From assembly GCA_965246995.1 (NCBI GenBank), contig OZ252008.1, positions 248,001-312,000 of the forward strand: 64,000 bases of DNA, in the 5' to 3' direction. The position numbers and the translations under genes are program-made. The notes below the pieces were generated by a model, which had not been told where the DNA came from, did no database searches, and saw nothing but the letters and a program-made list of their open reading frames with translations. Position 1 is the first letter of the stretch; every line of letters starts with the position of its first letter. Shown piece by piece: positions 1 through 8,140 of the stretch. Origin of the DNA: VXRJ01 sp965246995 (GTDB lineage Bacteria > Acidobacteriota > Vicinamibacteria > Vicinamibacterales > UBA8438).

Positions 1-199
1 TCTGCAGGGCCACATTGGCCAGGCCGCCCGGCCACCAGGGGCCCAGAACTCGGACGAGGCCGGAGATCACGAGCTGCAGGAACGCGAGGGTCCCGGCGAT
101 GCCGCCGATGAAGAGAACAATGCGGGTCGGCGGAAACTGGACGATCCGGCCAAGCCAGGGCGTCGGTGGTTTCCGTTCGGGGGTTGCGGTTTCGTTCAT
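1..199 (-). CDS. N-terminal part of a membrane protein, possibly a CPBP-type intramembrane protease
   Basis: The reading frame begins at the ATG at 199 (minus strand) and runs off the left edge after 66 codons. It reads MNETATPERKPPTPWLGRIV, then a hydrophobic helix (residues about 24-47, with FIGGIAGTLAFLQLVISG) and a second Gly/Trp-rich segment. Basic residues before a first membrane span, with a short Phe-Pro-Pro-Thr-Arg turn, resemble the start of CPBP-family (Abi) proteases. The catalytic Glu-Glu and His motifs lie outside the window, so the family name is a guess. The membrane location is well supported by the hydrophobicity. It is divergent from the hydrolase at 380. Confidence 0.5.
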   Translation of the reverse strand, partial: MNETATPERKPPTPWLGRIVQFPPTRIVLFIGGIAGTLAFLQLVISGLVRVLGPWWPGGLANVALQ

Positions 200-379
200 C
201 AGACGGGTTCTACTGTAGCCCCTGGAGCAGCGCAACTCTCAGTGCCGCCGCGGAGCCGTCGGCCCGGGTGGCGTACAGTGACATTGAAGCGGCCTGCAGT
301 TCTGGGGAATGATCCAGGGCACGGCGGGCCGTGACGCTTCCCGGCTGCATGCGGGGCGTTGGCCCGAGAGGAGATATGC

Positions 380-1387
380 ATGTTGAAACGGTTTCTGGCG
401 GCTGTGTCGGCGGTGTGCGGTTTGGCGATTCTGGCGGCGTCGTGCGCCCCAGGGGATGACGCCGAGCCGCCGGCCGACACGGGCGGTGCCGCCGTCTCGG
501 ACGCGGGCGCTGATATGGGCGAGTCCAGTGGGGATATCGCCCGGACGCAGATCGAGGTCGGCGACTTCACATTCGACGTACGGCTGGCCGGCCCGGAAGA
601 CGGCGAAGTGGTGATCCTGCTTCACGGCTTCCCGCAGACGTCCTACGAGTGGCGCCACCAGATCCGCGAGCTCGCCGCGGCGGGGTTCCGCGCGGTGGCG
701 CCCGATCAGCGCGGCTATTCATCGGGCGCCCGCCCGCCCGACGTCGAGGACTACGCGCTACAGCTCCTGGTCGCGGACATTCTCGGCCTCGCCGACGCCA
801 TTGGCGCCGACCGGTTTCACATCGTCGGCCATGACTGGGGAGCGGTCGTCGCCTGGGCGGTTGCCGTCGCCGCGCCGGATCGCGTGATCACGGCGAACCC
901 GGTTTCGGTTCCGCACCCGGATGCCTTCGCCAAGGTGCTGGGCGACCCGATGTCGTGTCAGGTCGAAGCCTCCGCTTACTTCGACCTGTTCGTCCAGCCG
1001 GATTCGGAGGACGCCTTTATCGCCAACGGCCACGCCGGGCTGCGCGCCATCTTCGCCGGCATCGACGACGAGGCGGTCGAGGAGTACGTGCGCGTGCTCG
1101 GTTCGAAGGCAGCACTGGGGTCGGCCCTGAACTGGTACCGCGCGAACATCGGCGACCGCAATCTGCGGGGACCGGCCGCCGGCAATGTCGTGGTGCCGAC
1201 GATGTTCACGTGGAGCGACGGCGACACCGCGCTTTGCATCGACGGCGCGGTGCTCACCGAGGAGTATGTCGACGCTCCGTACCGCTTCGAGGTCCTCGAG
1301 GACATCAGCCACTGGATTCCCGACCTTGCGCCCGAGGCGATGTCGTCGCTGCTCGTCGAGCACCTGACGCAGTACTCGGAACGCTGA
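380..1387 (+). CDS. Secreted lipoprotein alpha/beta hydrolase (epoxide hydrolase/dehalogenase-like)
   Basis: A 335-residue alpha/beta-fold hydrolase. I chose the ATG at 380 rather than the in-frame TTG at 359 because GAGAGGAG lies 6 bases upstream. The N-terminus is a lipoprotein signal with the modified Cys at about residue 22 (ILAASC), so the enzyme is probably membrane-anchored outside the cytoplasm. Family motifs: oxyanion loop HGFPQ (82-86), DQRGYS (109-114), nucleophile elbow GHDWG with Asp152 in place of Ser, and a late HWIPD giving the catalytic His (about 311). An Asp nucleophile with HGFPQ is typical of epoxide hydrolases and related dehalogenases, which form an ester intermediate. 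The substrate is unknown. It stands alone, followed by a gene of unknown function. Confidence 0.85.
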   Translation: MLKRFLAAVSAVCGLAILAASCAPGDDAEPPADTGGAAVSDAGADMGESSGDIARTQIEVGDFTFDVRLAGPEDGEVVILLHGFPQTSYEWRHQIRELAAAGFRAVAPDQRGYSSGARPPDVEDYALQLLVADILGLADAIGADRFHIVGHDWGAVVAWAVAVAAPDRVITANPVSVPHPDAFAKVLGDPMSCQVEASAYFDLFVQPDSEDAFIANGHAGLRAIFAGIDDEAVEEYVRVLGSKAALGSALNWYRANIGDRNLRGPAAGNVVVPTMFTWSDGDTALCIDGAVLTEEYVDAPYRFEVLEDISHWIPDLAPEAMSSLLVEHLTQYSER

Positions 1388-1427
1388 CGGCATCTGTCGG
1401 ACGCGGGTGCACCAGCCGATACACTGC

Positions 1428-2663
1428 ATGAGTAACAATTCGAGTCTTCCGATGGGTCCGTTGCCGACATCTCCCGCACCACGCGCTTCAAGCGGATTTG
1501 GCGCGACCCGCCACCCGCGCCTGAAGACGGCTCGGTCTCCTGTCGCGTGGGCGGCTTGCCTGATTGCCGTCTGCGCCGTCATCTCGCTCGCCGCGCAGTC
1601 CGGGTCGCCCCTGGAACATCTTCTGACGGAGCGGATGGGTTTCTCGACCGACGACTTGCAGGCGCTGAACGGCGGCGAGGTCGTGATCAACAGCCTCGAC
1701 ACGCGAGTCCGCCAGGAGCTTGCGCACGTCGGCGTGGTCTACCTCGAAGCGACCCCCGGCCACTTCGTCGATCGCTTCCGCGACATCGAGGAGTTCGAGA
1801 GCGGTCCCGGCATCCCACAGATCGGCCTATTCGGCAGTCCGCCGCGGCTCGAAGATCTGCAGGGGCTGACGCTGCCCGAGGAGGACCTCGAGTCGTTGCC
1901 GTACTGCCGTCCCGGCGACTGCGAGTTGAAGCTCTCGGCGGGCGGGATGGAGCGATTCCGCAACGAGGTGGACTGGTCGTCCCCGGCCGCGGCGCAGCAG
2001 GCCGATCAGATCGCCCGGGAGATGGTCTTCGAGCTGCTCCTTGCCTACCAGGCCGAGGGCAACGGAGCGCTCGGTTCCTACTTCGACAGCGACGAGCCGA
2101 TGGCGGTGGCCGAGCAGTTCCGCGCCCTGCTCACCAACGGCGACCCGCTGCCCGACCCGGTCCCCGCGCTGCTCACGTACCTGGAGCACTACCCGCTGGG
2201 TTTTCCCCCGGGCGCCGACGAGTTCTTCTACTGGACGGTGGTCGACTTCGGTCTCAAACCGACCATCCGGCTGAATCACGTCACCATCTACCCGCTGGCC
2301 GACAGCGCGGCGCCGGGCGAAGCCTACGCAATCGCCACCAAGCAGCTCTACGCGAGCCACTACTTCCACACCACGCTCGAGCTGCGTTTCGTATCCGGGC
2401 TCGCGCCCGAGTCCGGCCGGGACGGTTCGTCGCTCATCTCGATCACACGGTCGCGCAACGACGGGATGACCGGCTTCAAGGGATTCTTCCTGCGGCCAGT
2501 CATCCGGCGCCGCTCGCGCGATGCCGTTCGCGGCTACCTCGAACACGTCCGGCGGCAGGTTGAGCGGCCCGATTCGACCACCTCGCGTGTCTGTTCCGTC
2601 GTCGATCCTTGCGGAAATCTTCCACCCCAGAACGCCCTCGGGACCACAGGAGGTCACTCATGA
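1428..2663 (+). CDS. Secreted or membrane-anchored protein of unknown function
   Basis: I do not recognise this 411-residue protein. The start is uncertain: ATG at 1428 is preferred over the GTG at 1407, and neither has a strong ribosome site. After a basic N-terminus there is one hydrophobic segment (about residues 35-55, AWAACLIAVCAVISLAAQ) that could be a signal peptide or anchor. The rest is soluble, acidic and rich in aromatics, with a Cys pair in YCRPGDC. The TGA stop overlaps the ATG of the next gene (ATGA at 2660-2663), so the two are probably translationally coupled and expressed together. No catalytic motif is evident. Confidence 0.7.
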   Translation: MSNNSSLPMGPLPTSPAPRASSGFGATRHPRLKTARSPVAWAACLIAVCAVISLAAQSGSPLEHLLTERMGFSTDDLQALNGGEVVINSLDTRVRQELAHVGVVYLEATPGHFVDRFRDIEEFESGPGIPQIGLFGSPPRLEDLQGLTLPEEDLESLPYCRPGDCELKLSAGGMERFRNEVDWSSPAAAQQADQIAREMVFELLLAYQAEGNGALGSYFDSDEPMAVAEQFRALLTNGDPLPDPVPALLTYLEHYPLGFPPGADEFFYWTVVDFGLKPTIRLNHVTIYPLADSAAPGEAYAIATKQLYASHYFHTTLELRFVSGLAPESGRDGSSLISITRSRNDGMTGFKGFFLRPVIRRRSRDAVRGYLEHVRRQVERPDSTTSRVCSVVDPCGNLPPQNALGTTGGHS

Positions 2664-3160
2664 GCATTCGTCACCTGTTCGCCGCCGTCACCATCGTCGC
2701 ACTCGCCATCGGTCTGGCGCCGTCCGCGGAAGCCGCCGAAGAACGGCCCATCCTGACCGCCGCCGCCGCGATGAAGATGATCCATGGGTGCCTCGCCAGG
2801 GCGGAGGCCGAGGGTTGGCTGATGCACATCGCCATCCTGGACAACCACGCCAATCTGAAGGCGTATCACCGGATGGACGACGCGCAGCTTCTCTCGCAGG
2901 ACGTCGCCATGGCCAAGGCGCGGAGTTCCGCGGTGAGCCCGCGGTCGACGAAGGCGTGGGGTGAGACGGCGTTCCCGAACGGCGGCGGCCCGACGGCGGC
3001 AGCCTTCGTGCCCGGCATCATCTACTTCGAAGGCGGCCTGCCGATCATGACGGCTGGCGGCTACCACGTGGGCGGCATCGGCGTGAGCGGCGACAGCGGC
3101 GCCAACGACGCGATCTGTGCGCAGGCGGGGATCGACGCCGCGGCGGACGACCTGCAGTAA
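2660..3160 (+). CDS. Exported GlcG/HbpS-family (DUF336) protein
   Basis: This 166-residue protein has a clear Sec signal peptide (about residues 1-25, ending SAEAAEE). The mature part matches the GlcG/HbpS haem-binding fold: an N-terminal helix (AAAAMKMIHGCLARAEAEG), a strand with AILDNHANLKAYHRMDD, the AMAKARSSA helix and a Gly-rich end (GGYHVGGIGVSGDSGANDAI). Members bind haem or small molecules and often sit beside oxidoreductases or regulators. AGGAGGT at 2648-2654 is 5 bases from the ATG. The ATG overlaps the upstream stop, which ties it to the unknown protein. It may act in periplasmic haem binding or stress sensing, but the specific role is not shown. Confidence 0.8.
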   Translation: MSIRHLFAAVTIVALAIGLAPSAEAAEERPILTAAAAMKMIHGCLARAEAEGWLMHIAILDNHANLKAYHRMDDAQLLSQDVAMAKARSSAVSPRSTKAWGETAFPNGGGPTAAAFVPGIIYFEGGLPIMTAGGYHVGGIGVSGDSGANDAICAQAGIDAAADDLQ

Positions 3161-3164
3161 CGCT

Positions 3165-3740
3165 TGCGGCGGGGCTTGGCCGGAGATGGGCCGGCCACCT
3201 TCTCGTGCTCCTTGTTCCACGCGCCGTTGCGGTAGAGCGTGATGGCAATGTCGACGTTGCTCCGCAGCGCAGCCTTGATGGAGTCCCAGTCCTTGTTGGC
3301 GCGGATCAACGTCTTCCACGAATGCAGGTGCCTCGGCTTGTGGAAGTCGCTGTTCGCGATGTACGGGTAGTGCTTGAGGCTCGTCACCGCGAACAGGTCG
3401 TCACGGTTCGCCGCCCGCCCAGACGTCCACGAGGTCGACGATGTTGTGCCGGTGATCCCACAGGTACGTCGTCTCGAGCTCGAAGCGGCGTCGGGGCTGC
3501 GGCTTTGGATGACACGCGACGCTGATGGCCCCCTGGCGCCGGATCTCCCGTAGGACGTCCTCCGGCGACTGGTCGGCGCTGATGAACCGCTCGATGCCGA
3601 GCGCCAGGATGTGGGCGTTCTTGCGCGCCCGCGCGTGGTTCTTCGTGACCTCGGCGCCCGGGATCACCAACATCTTGTACTCCCGCCAAGCCCGCTCCGC
3701 CTCCTCGTGAATGGTGCCGAGATACGCACGGGTTGTGGCC
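3165..3740 (-). pseudogene. PHP-domain phosphoesterase remnant, truncated and frameshifted
   Basis: Two adjacent minus-strand frames together give the middle and end of a PHP-domain protein. The first (to 3401) carries MLVIPGAEVTKNHARARKNA, then DVLREIRRQGAISVACHPKP and a stop after VWAGGEP. The second, from about 3410, carries RDDLFAVTSLKHYPYIANSD followed by FHKPRHLHSWKTLI. They join if one G is removed from the GGGCGGGCGG tract near 3410, so this looks like a +1 frameshift. The metal-binding N-terminal HxH part is absent, and upstream codons fade out near 3740. The fragment abuts the hsdR remnant and its 3' end meets the GlcG-like gene end-on. Confidence 0.7.
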
Positions 3741-3776
3741 TGGCATCTCAGTTCCTGATGTCCTCAGGGGTGACGC

Positions 3777-3941
3777 TCAGAGCTTCAGCTGCATCGATTC
3801 GAGGTAGCTGCACACCTGCGCGGCGAAGAACGCCCGCTCGACGTCCCACTCGGTGTTGCTCCCGGACTGCCAGCCGCTCGCGCCGAGCAGCGTCTCCTCG
3901 ACATGGGTTGCGAAGGCGCGTTCACTGGTCTGTTCGCTCAT
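3777..3941 (-). pseudogene. hsdR: N-terminal fragment of a type I restriction enzyme R subunit
   Basis: A 54-codon frame starting at ATG 3941. Residues SERAFATHVEETLLGASGWQ followed by SGSNTEWDVERAFFAAQV match the first 45 residues of HsdR proteins, where the pattern is SERAFE..V...LL..GGW. Full HsdR is about 1000 residues with a nuclease and helicase motor, so only the leader remains before a TGA at 3777. The ATG overlaps the stop of the DUF4411 gene (ATGA at 3938-3941), so hsdR was once the next gene of the same translation-coupled operon. No hsdM or hsdS is visible in the window. Confidence 0.75.
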
Positions 3942-4432
3942 GAGGCGGTTCCCAGAACGAACCGCGCCCGCTCGCGACGCAGCATCTGGTAGGGAGTTAT
4001 GCACCCGATATCGAGGCTGATGCAGACGTCGGGGATCTTGATCTTGCGGATCGAAGCCGACGGCACTTCGTGCGTCACGACCGTGTGACCGCCAGCGCGG
4101 GCCTGTGCCACGAGGTAGTAGTCGGCGACTTGCAGGAACATGCTCACGGCCGCCGGCTCGTACTCCTGGCCAGTCGCCCAGGCACTGACCTCGGCCATCG
4201 CCGGGAAGACCGAGGCATCCGGCGGCAGGAAGAACCCGACGCCCCGTGCCGCGGCCCATGCGGACAACTCGTCTCCGACTGCCTACACCTCATCGCCCAC
4301 CTTCTCGATGCTGAAGACGCGCTCGGACTCGTTGCCGGCCACCAGCCAGTCCCAGAAGGCCGGGCAGAAGTCGAGGCCGTAATGCAGGTTCTTGGCGGCT
4401 ATGAAGACGTTTGCATCCAGGAGGTAGGCCAT
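3938..4432 (-). pseudogene. DUF4411 (PIN-like) putative toxin, one in-frame stop
   Basis: From ATG 4432 the frame reads MAYLLDANVFIAAKNLHYGL then DFCPAFWDWLVAGNESERVF, a textbook DUF4411 start with the PIN-type acidic residue in LLDANVFI. After SIEKVGDEV comes a TAG at about codon 50. The same frame then continues with AVGDELSAWAAARGVGFFLP to a normal end at 3938. Overall length (164 codons) fits the family. A Gln codon (CAG) is usual at the stop position in relatives, so one C-to-T change would explain it. The start overlaps the stop of the XRE-ImmA gene (TGATG), and the end overlaps the hsdR start. Members are predicted PIN-type nucleases often paired with XRE-ImmA proteins. Confidence 0.8.
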
Positions 4433-5577
4433 CAGGATCCCACTCCCAGGCTGCGCCCGAGCTCGTTGAACGTCGTCATCTTCTTGAGGCCCAGCATGCG
4501 GAAGGTCTCGGTGAACGCGGTGCGACCTTCAAGGGTGTTGACCACCAGCGCCCGGGCGAAGCGCTTGCTGACGCGCGCGCCGAGCGTCAGGTAGAAGTTC
4601 CCGCCGTCGCCCTTCGGCAATGCATTCAACCGCTCGAGTTCCGCGTCGTATGCGGTCCACAGCTCGTCGCGCGCGAGCCGGCCAGCGTCGTGAATACGCC
4701 GGAGGATTACCAGGGAACTGACCTTGAAGCGTCGTGCCAGACGTCGAAGCTCGTCTCGCAGGTCGGCACGACCATCGAACTCGTCGCGCAGAGCAGAGAG
4801 TGGTACCAGCAGCTCTGCCGCGACCCGGTTACACCAGCGCTCCACTCCTTGAGCCGGCGCGGCACGTGCCTCGGCGTCCGAGACGGCGGATTGCCCGAGC
4901 CACAGGTGAGCGAGCTCGTGCGCGAGGGTAAACATCTGCGCGGCCTTGGTGTCCGCGCCGTTGATGAAGACCAGCGGCGCCAATGGATCGGCCAGCGCAA
5001 AGCCGCGAAACTCATGGGGATTGAGCCCGCGGCGGTTGTTGCTGCCGACCACGCCACTGACCATGACGAGCACGCCGAGCGCATCCGTCTGATCGATGAA
5101 GCGCTGCAGGGCGTCGGTCCAGGAGGCCAGCTTGCGACGCTCCTCAAGGTCGAGCCCTAAACTACGCCGCATGGTTGCAGCGGTCCTGACGATGTCGTCG
5201 TCGAGACGGGCGGAACCCACGAAGTCGAGCGCCGGCTCATGCATGGATCGCGCGAAATCGCGGTACCAGTCCTGGCGCTGCTGGCAGAGATAGACGGTGT
5301 CCAGAAGATCGGGACTTGGCCGGTCCATGTAGATGTTGGCGACCGTGCGAAAATCCGGGATCGGTACCCGTTCGACCGGCGGCTCGGCGAGGAAGAAGAA
5401 CCCGACTGGCGCGTGGGTCGCCTTTGCGAAGGCCTCAAGCTGCTTGAGGGTCGGCTGCACCTCCCCTCGCTCCCACTCGTGGAGCTTCGGGAAGCGACCC
5501 GCCAGCGCATCGGCGCCGTAGCCGGCGCGCTCGCGCGCCCAGCGGAGCAGCACCGGCTGAATGGGGACGCGGTTCAT
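4432..5577 (-). CDS. XRE-ImmA/IrrE family metallopeptidase regulator
   Basis: A 381-residue, apparently intact protein. I chose ATG 5577 because it overlaps the upstream ATPase stop (ATGA at 5574-5577). Residues about 8-50 form an XRE helix-turn-helix (LRWARERAGYGADALAGRFP then LHEWERGEVQPTLKQLEAFA). The C-terminal half is an ImmA/IrrE zincin with the zinc motif AHELAHLWLG (HExxH). Relatives are DNA-binding antitoxins or regulators that cleave repressors, and the XRE-zincin plus DUF4411 arrangement is a predicted toxin-antitoxin pair. Here the partner gene downstream carries a nonsense codon, so this may be an orphan antitoxin. It is the only gene of the island without a visible lesion. Confidence 0.85.
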   Translation of the reverse strand: MNRVPIQPVLLRWARERAGYGADALAGRFPKLHEWERGEVQPTLKQLEAFAKATHAPVGFFFLAEPPVERVPIPDFRTVANIYMDRPSPDLLDTVYLCQQRQDWYRDFARSMHEPALDFVGSARLDDDIVRTAATMRRSLGLDLEERRKLASWTDALQRFIDQTDALGVLVMVSGVVGSNNRRGLNPHEFRGFALADPLAPLVFINGADTKAAQMFTLAHELAHLWLGQSAVSDAEARAAPAQGVERWCNRVAAELLVPLSALRDEFDGRADLRDELRRLARRFKVSSLVILRRIHDAGRLARDELWTAYDAELERLNALPKGDGGNFYLTLGARVSKRFARALVVNTLEGRTAFTETFRMLGLKKMTTFNELGRSLGVGS

Positions 5578-7633
5578 TGGTTCTTGTACCTCTTCACGCG
5601 CCCGAACCAAGCCTTGACCAGATCGAGCTCAGCTTCGAGATCCTCTGCCTCAGGCGCAACGTAGTTGACCATCGCACTCTTGTCGTGGCGCTTGGCCCAT
5701 TGTGACACCCGGCTGTAACTCCCCTGGAACTCGCGTTGGTCGTCCCCAGTGAAATGAACCAGAATCTTCACCATGACCGGGCGTACTTCAAGCCCACCCT
5801 CCGCGAGGACGGGTCCAACGATCTCCTGACTGAAGATCCGTTCCCAGGTCTCAGACAGCTTCCCGGCCCAATTGGCGACGGCGTTCTCGTACGCGTTATC
5901 GTCCAAGTTGGTGTTCTGCCCCTTGATCCGTGCCAAATCTTTCCGAAGCTCGTCTAGGCGTGCGCGGACATCCTTTGCCTTCCACGGCAGCACCGTGCTG
6001 CACGATCCCGGCTTTCGTTCGTCCGCGCGATTCCGCGTCACCGACCGCTCAGCGATCACAACACCCATTGCGTTGGCCGCGCGCTTGAGATCTGCCAAAA
6101 AAGACACATCGTGTGTAAACACGATGACTTGCCGATCGACGGCGATCTCTGCGAGACGCGCTGCTACCAAGCCACGGCGGACGTGATCTAGCGATGTCAC
6201 CGGGTCATCCAGGATGAGCGCCGACCTGGACGCATCCAAGTGTGCTTCGGTGAAAAATGCCGCCAAGCCAAGCGCGGTGCGTTCGCCCTCGCTGAACACA
6301 CGCGGCAGCTTCACGCTCTGGCGCGCGCGAACGAGCTTCGGCTGATGGAACAACGCGCCCCTGTTGGCCCGCGTCCGAGCGATGGTCACGCGATCAAGCC
6401 GCAGGCGGTCTGTCTCGCGGGTGAAGGTGTCACGGACGACCTCGGTAACACTCTCTTCGGAGAGTTCCATTACCTTTTTCGTGATTGACGTGGTCGCGGC
6501 CGCAGTCTTGGCCGCCTCAAGTGCTTCGCGCTGTCTAAGGCGGGCGATCTCAGTGATGAGCGCCTTCCGTGAGCTCTTGATCTCTTGCAGAAGTTCTAGC
6601 TCCTGCCGCTTACGCGTAACAGCGGCAAGACGTTGTTGGACGACCTCCGGATTGGAGAGATCTTCGACGGCATCCCTCGCAGTCCTTGCGGCCTCGTCGA
6701 GTCGGGCCAGGACGGCGACCGGTTCGATCCCGAACAACTTAAGTGACCCAGTGCCCTGCAGCGACACGTGTGTCTGCTCACGGGCATGTTCATATCTGAT
6801 GAGAAGCGCTCGAATCTCCGCAGTCACGTCCGCGTTGCTCGCTTCCAGGTCTTTCAGGTGGGTTTCTACACCTTCTGGTAAGACGAGTGGCTTGCCCAAC
6901 CTCTCGTGCCGAGGTTGGCAGGCTCTACGGGCCATATCGAGTCGAACCTGGGTGTCATCCCTGACAAATCGGTCGAACCTCGAGAATCTGTCGCGGCTCT
7001 CTTCGTCCAGCGTCTGGAAGCAGAGGACGCAGCGGCTGTCATCTTCAGTAACCGGGAACGATTGGACCGGGTACGCATGCTCCTCAGAGAAGCGCTTGGC
7101 TGACTCCCAGAGAGCCTTCCAAGGCGAGGCGCCCACCGCCGGCTAGTGGCTCCGACTCAAACGACCCTGCAAGCAGGTTAGCCGCCCCCTCAAGAGCCTC
7201 AAGGTGGTCTCGCTCCTTTTGAAGCGCCGCCAACCCCTGGTCTCCGAGCACCGCGTGAATAGTCCCGATATGCGCACGCAGCGCGTCGAGCTTATCGGCT
7301 TCCCTACGGAGATTCTGCCGTTCCGTGCTGGTGTCGGAGCTGCGGAGGCGCATCTCCTGATCCCTCAGTTCATGAATGGTCTCGCTGGACTCCTCGAGCT
7401 TCCTGATCAGAACGTCAAGCGCATCGACCGAGGCGTTCCGGGAGAGTCCGTTCAGGAACTTCGCGGCTGAGGTCTCCTTCAGTTCCTCGGTCACCCGTCA
7501 GGATCTCCTCTTGGTCGCGCGCCCGCGTGATGCGCTTAAGGAGCCTTGCATAGCCGGACTTGCCACTGCCGTTGTCGCCGTAGACGATGGTCAGCCCATT
7601 CGGTTCATGCAGCACGCTCAGGACGCAGGACAA
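5574..7633 (-). pseudogene. Large AAA/SMC-like ATPase (RloC/AAA_13 type), decayed
   Basis: Three minus-strand frames together make one ATPase. The 5' piece (about 7500-7633) holds Walker A in VYGDNGSGKSGYARLLKRIT but lacks the usual N-terminus. The middle (7139-7494) is coiled-coil. The 3' piece (5574-7136) has a CVLC Cys pair like a zinc hook, the signature VFSEGERTALGLAAFF, Walker B SALILDDPVTSLD and VIVFTHDVSFL. The second and third pieces join if one G is removed from GGCGGTGGG near 7140. Between Walker A and the middle piece roughly 100 residues found in relatives are missing, so a deletion as well as a frame change is likely near 7500. It is the first gene of the coupled defence operon. 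Confidence 0.8.
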
Positions 7634-7922
7634 GCGACTGAACGCGTTCTTGCACCGTACGGGCGCCCTGGCGGTATGCGGATACCGGTCCGATACCGAC
7701 TGGTTGAAGTCAGCTGCCTTCGAGGTATTGGTGCTCGGACAGCTTCAGCAGGTGTCGTTCACTCGTCGCGGGATGTACGCATTTGAGCGAGGTCTCAAGG
7801 AGGCGGCGCCAGACCTTGTCCAGAAGCTGAAGTTCAGACTCGTGGTGCGCCCGGGAACGTGAAGCCAGGCGCGAGGTCCAAGGGGCACCGCGGTTTACCT
7901 CTATCCGCGCGGACACGAATCG
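7634..7922. other. Gap between ATPase and PIN remnants
   Basis: No gene can be supported here. A plus-strand frame running to about 7862 contains a protein-like stretch (AFEVLVLGQLQQVSFTRRGM) but has no recognisable family, no good start and lies upstream of a truncated gene on the other strand. It is probably rearranged sequence left by the deletions that removed the 5' parts of the ATPase and PIN genes. Confidence 0.3.
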
Positions 7923-8093
7923 TCACCGGTCAGGCACCATCCGAAACCGTTTGCGTCCACGGATGCTGTATACGCTGAGGTCGCGCCTGTCCGTCGTGCA
8001 CACCAGGTCTGTTCCCAGCCCTTCGGCGAGCACGATAAGGGTGGCGTCCGCGAAGTCCATCGGCAGGTCGACTCGAGGGCGCGGTTCTGTCAT
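7923..8093 (-). pseudogene. C-terminal fragment of a PIN-domain (VapC-like) toxin
   Basis: A 56-codon frame reading VDLPMDFADATLIVLAEGLG then TDLVCTTDRRDLSVYSIRGR. This matches the last third of VapC-type PIN nucleases, including the conserved Asp in DFADATL and the TTDRRD acidic cluster. Intact proteins are about 130 residues, so the N-terminal LDT segment is missing. Upstream codons (FSEENLR) stay open for a few residues and then lose similarity next to the divergent gene at 8141. No antitoxin is adjacent. Most likely an inactive remnant. Confidence 0.65.
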
Positions 8094-8140
8094 TCTGAGG
8101 TTCTCCTCAGAGAACTGGCGGGATCACCCACGGAGGCGAC

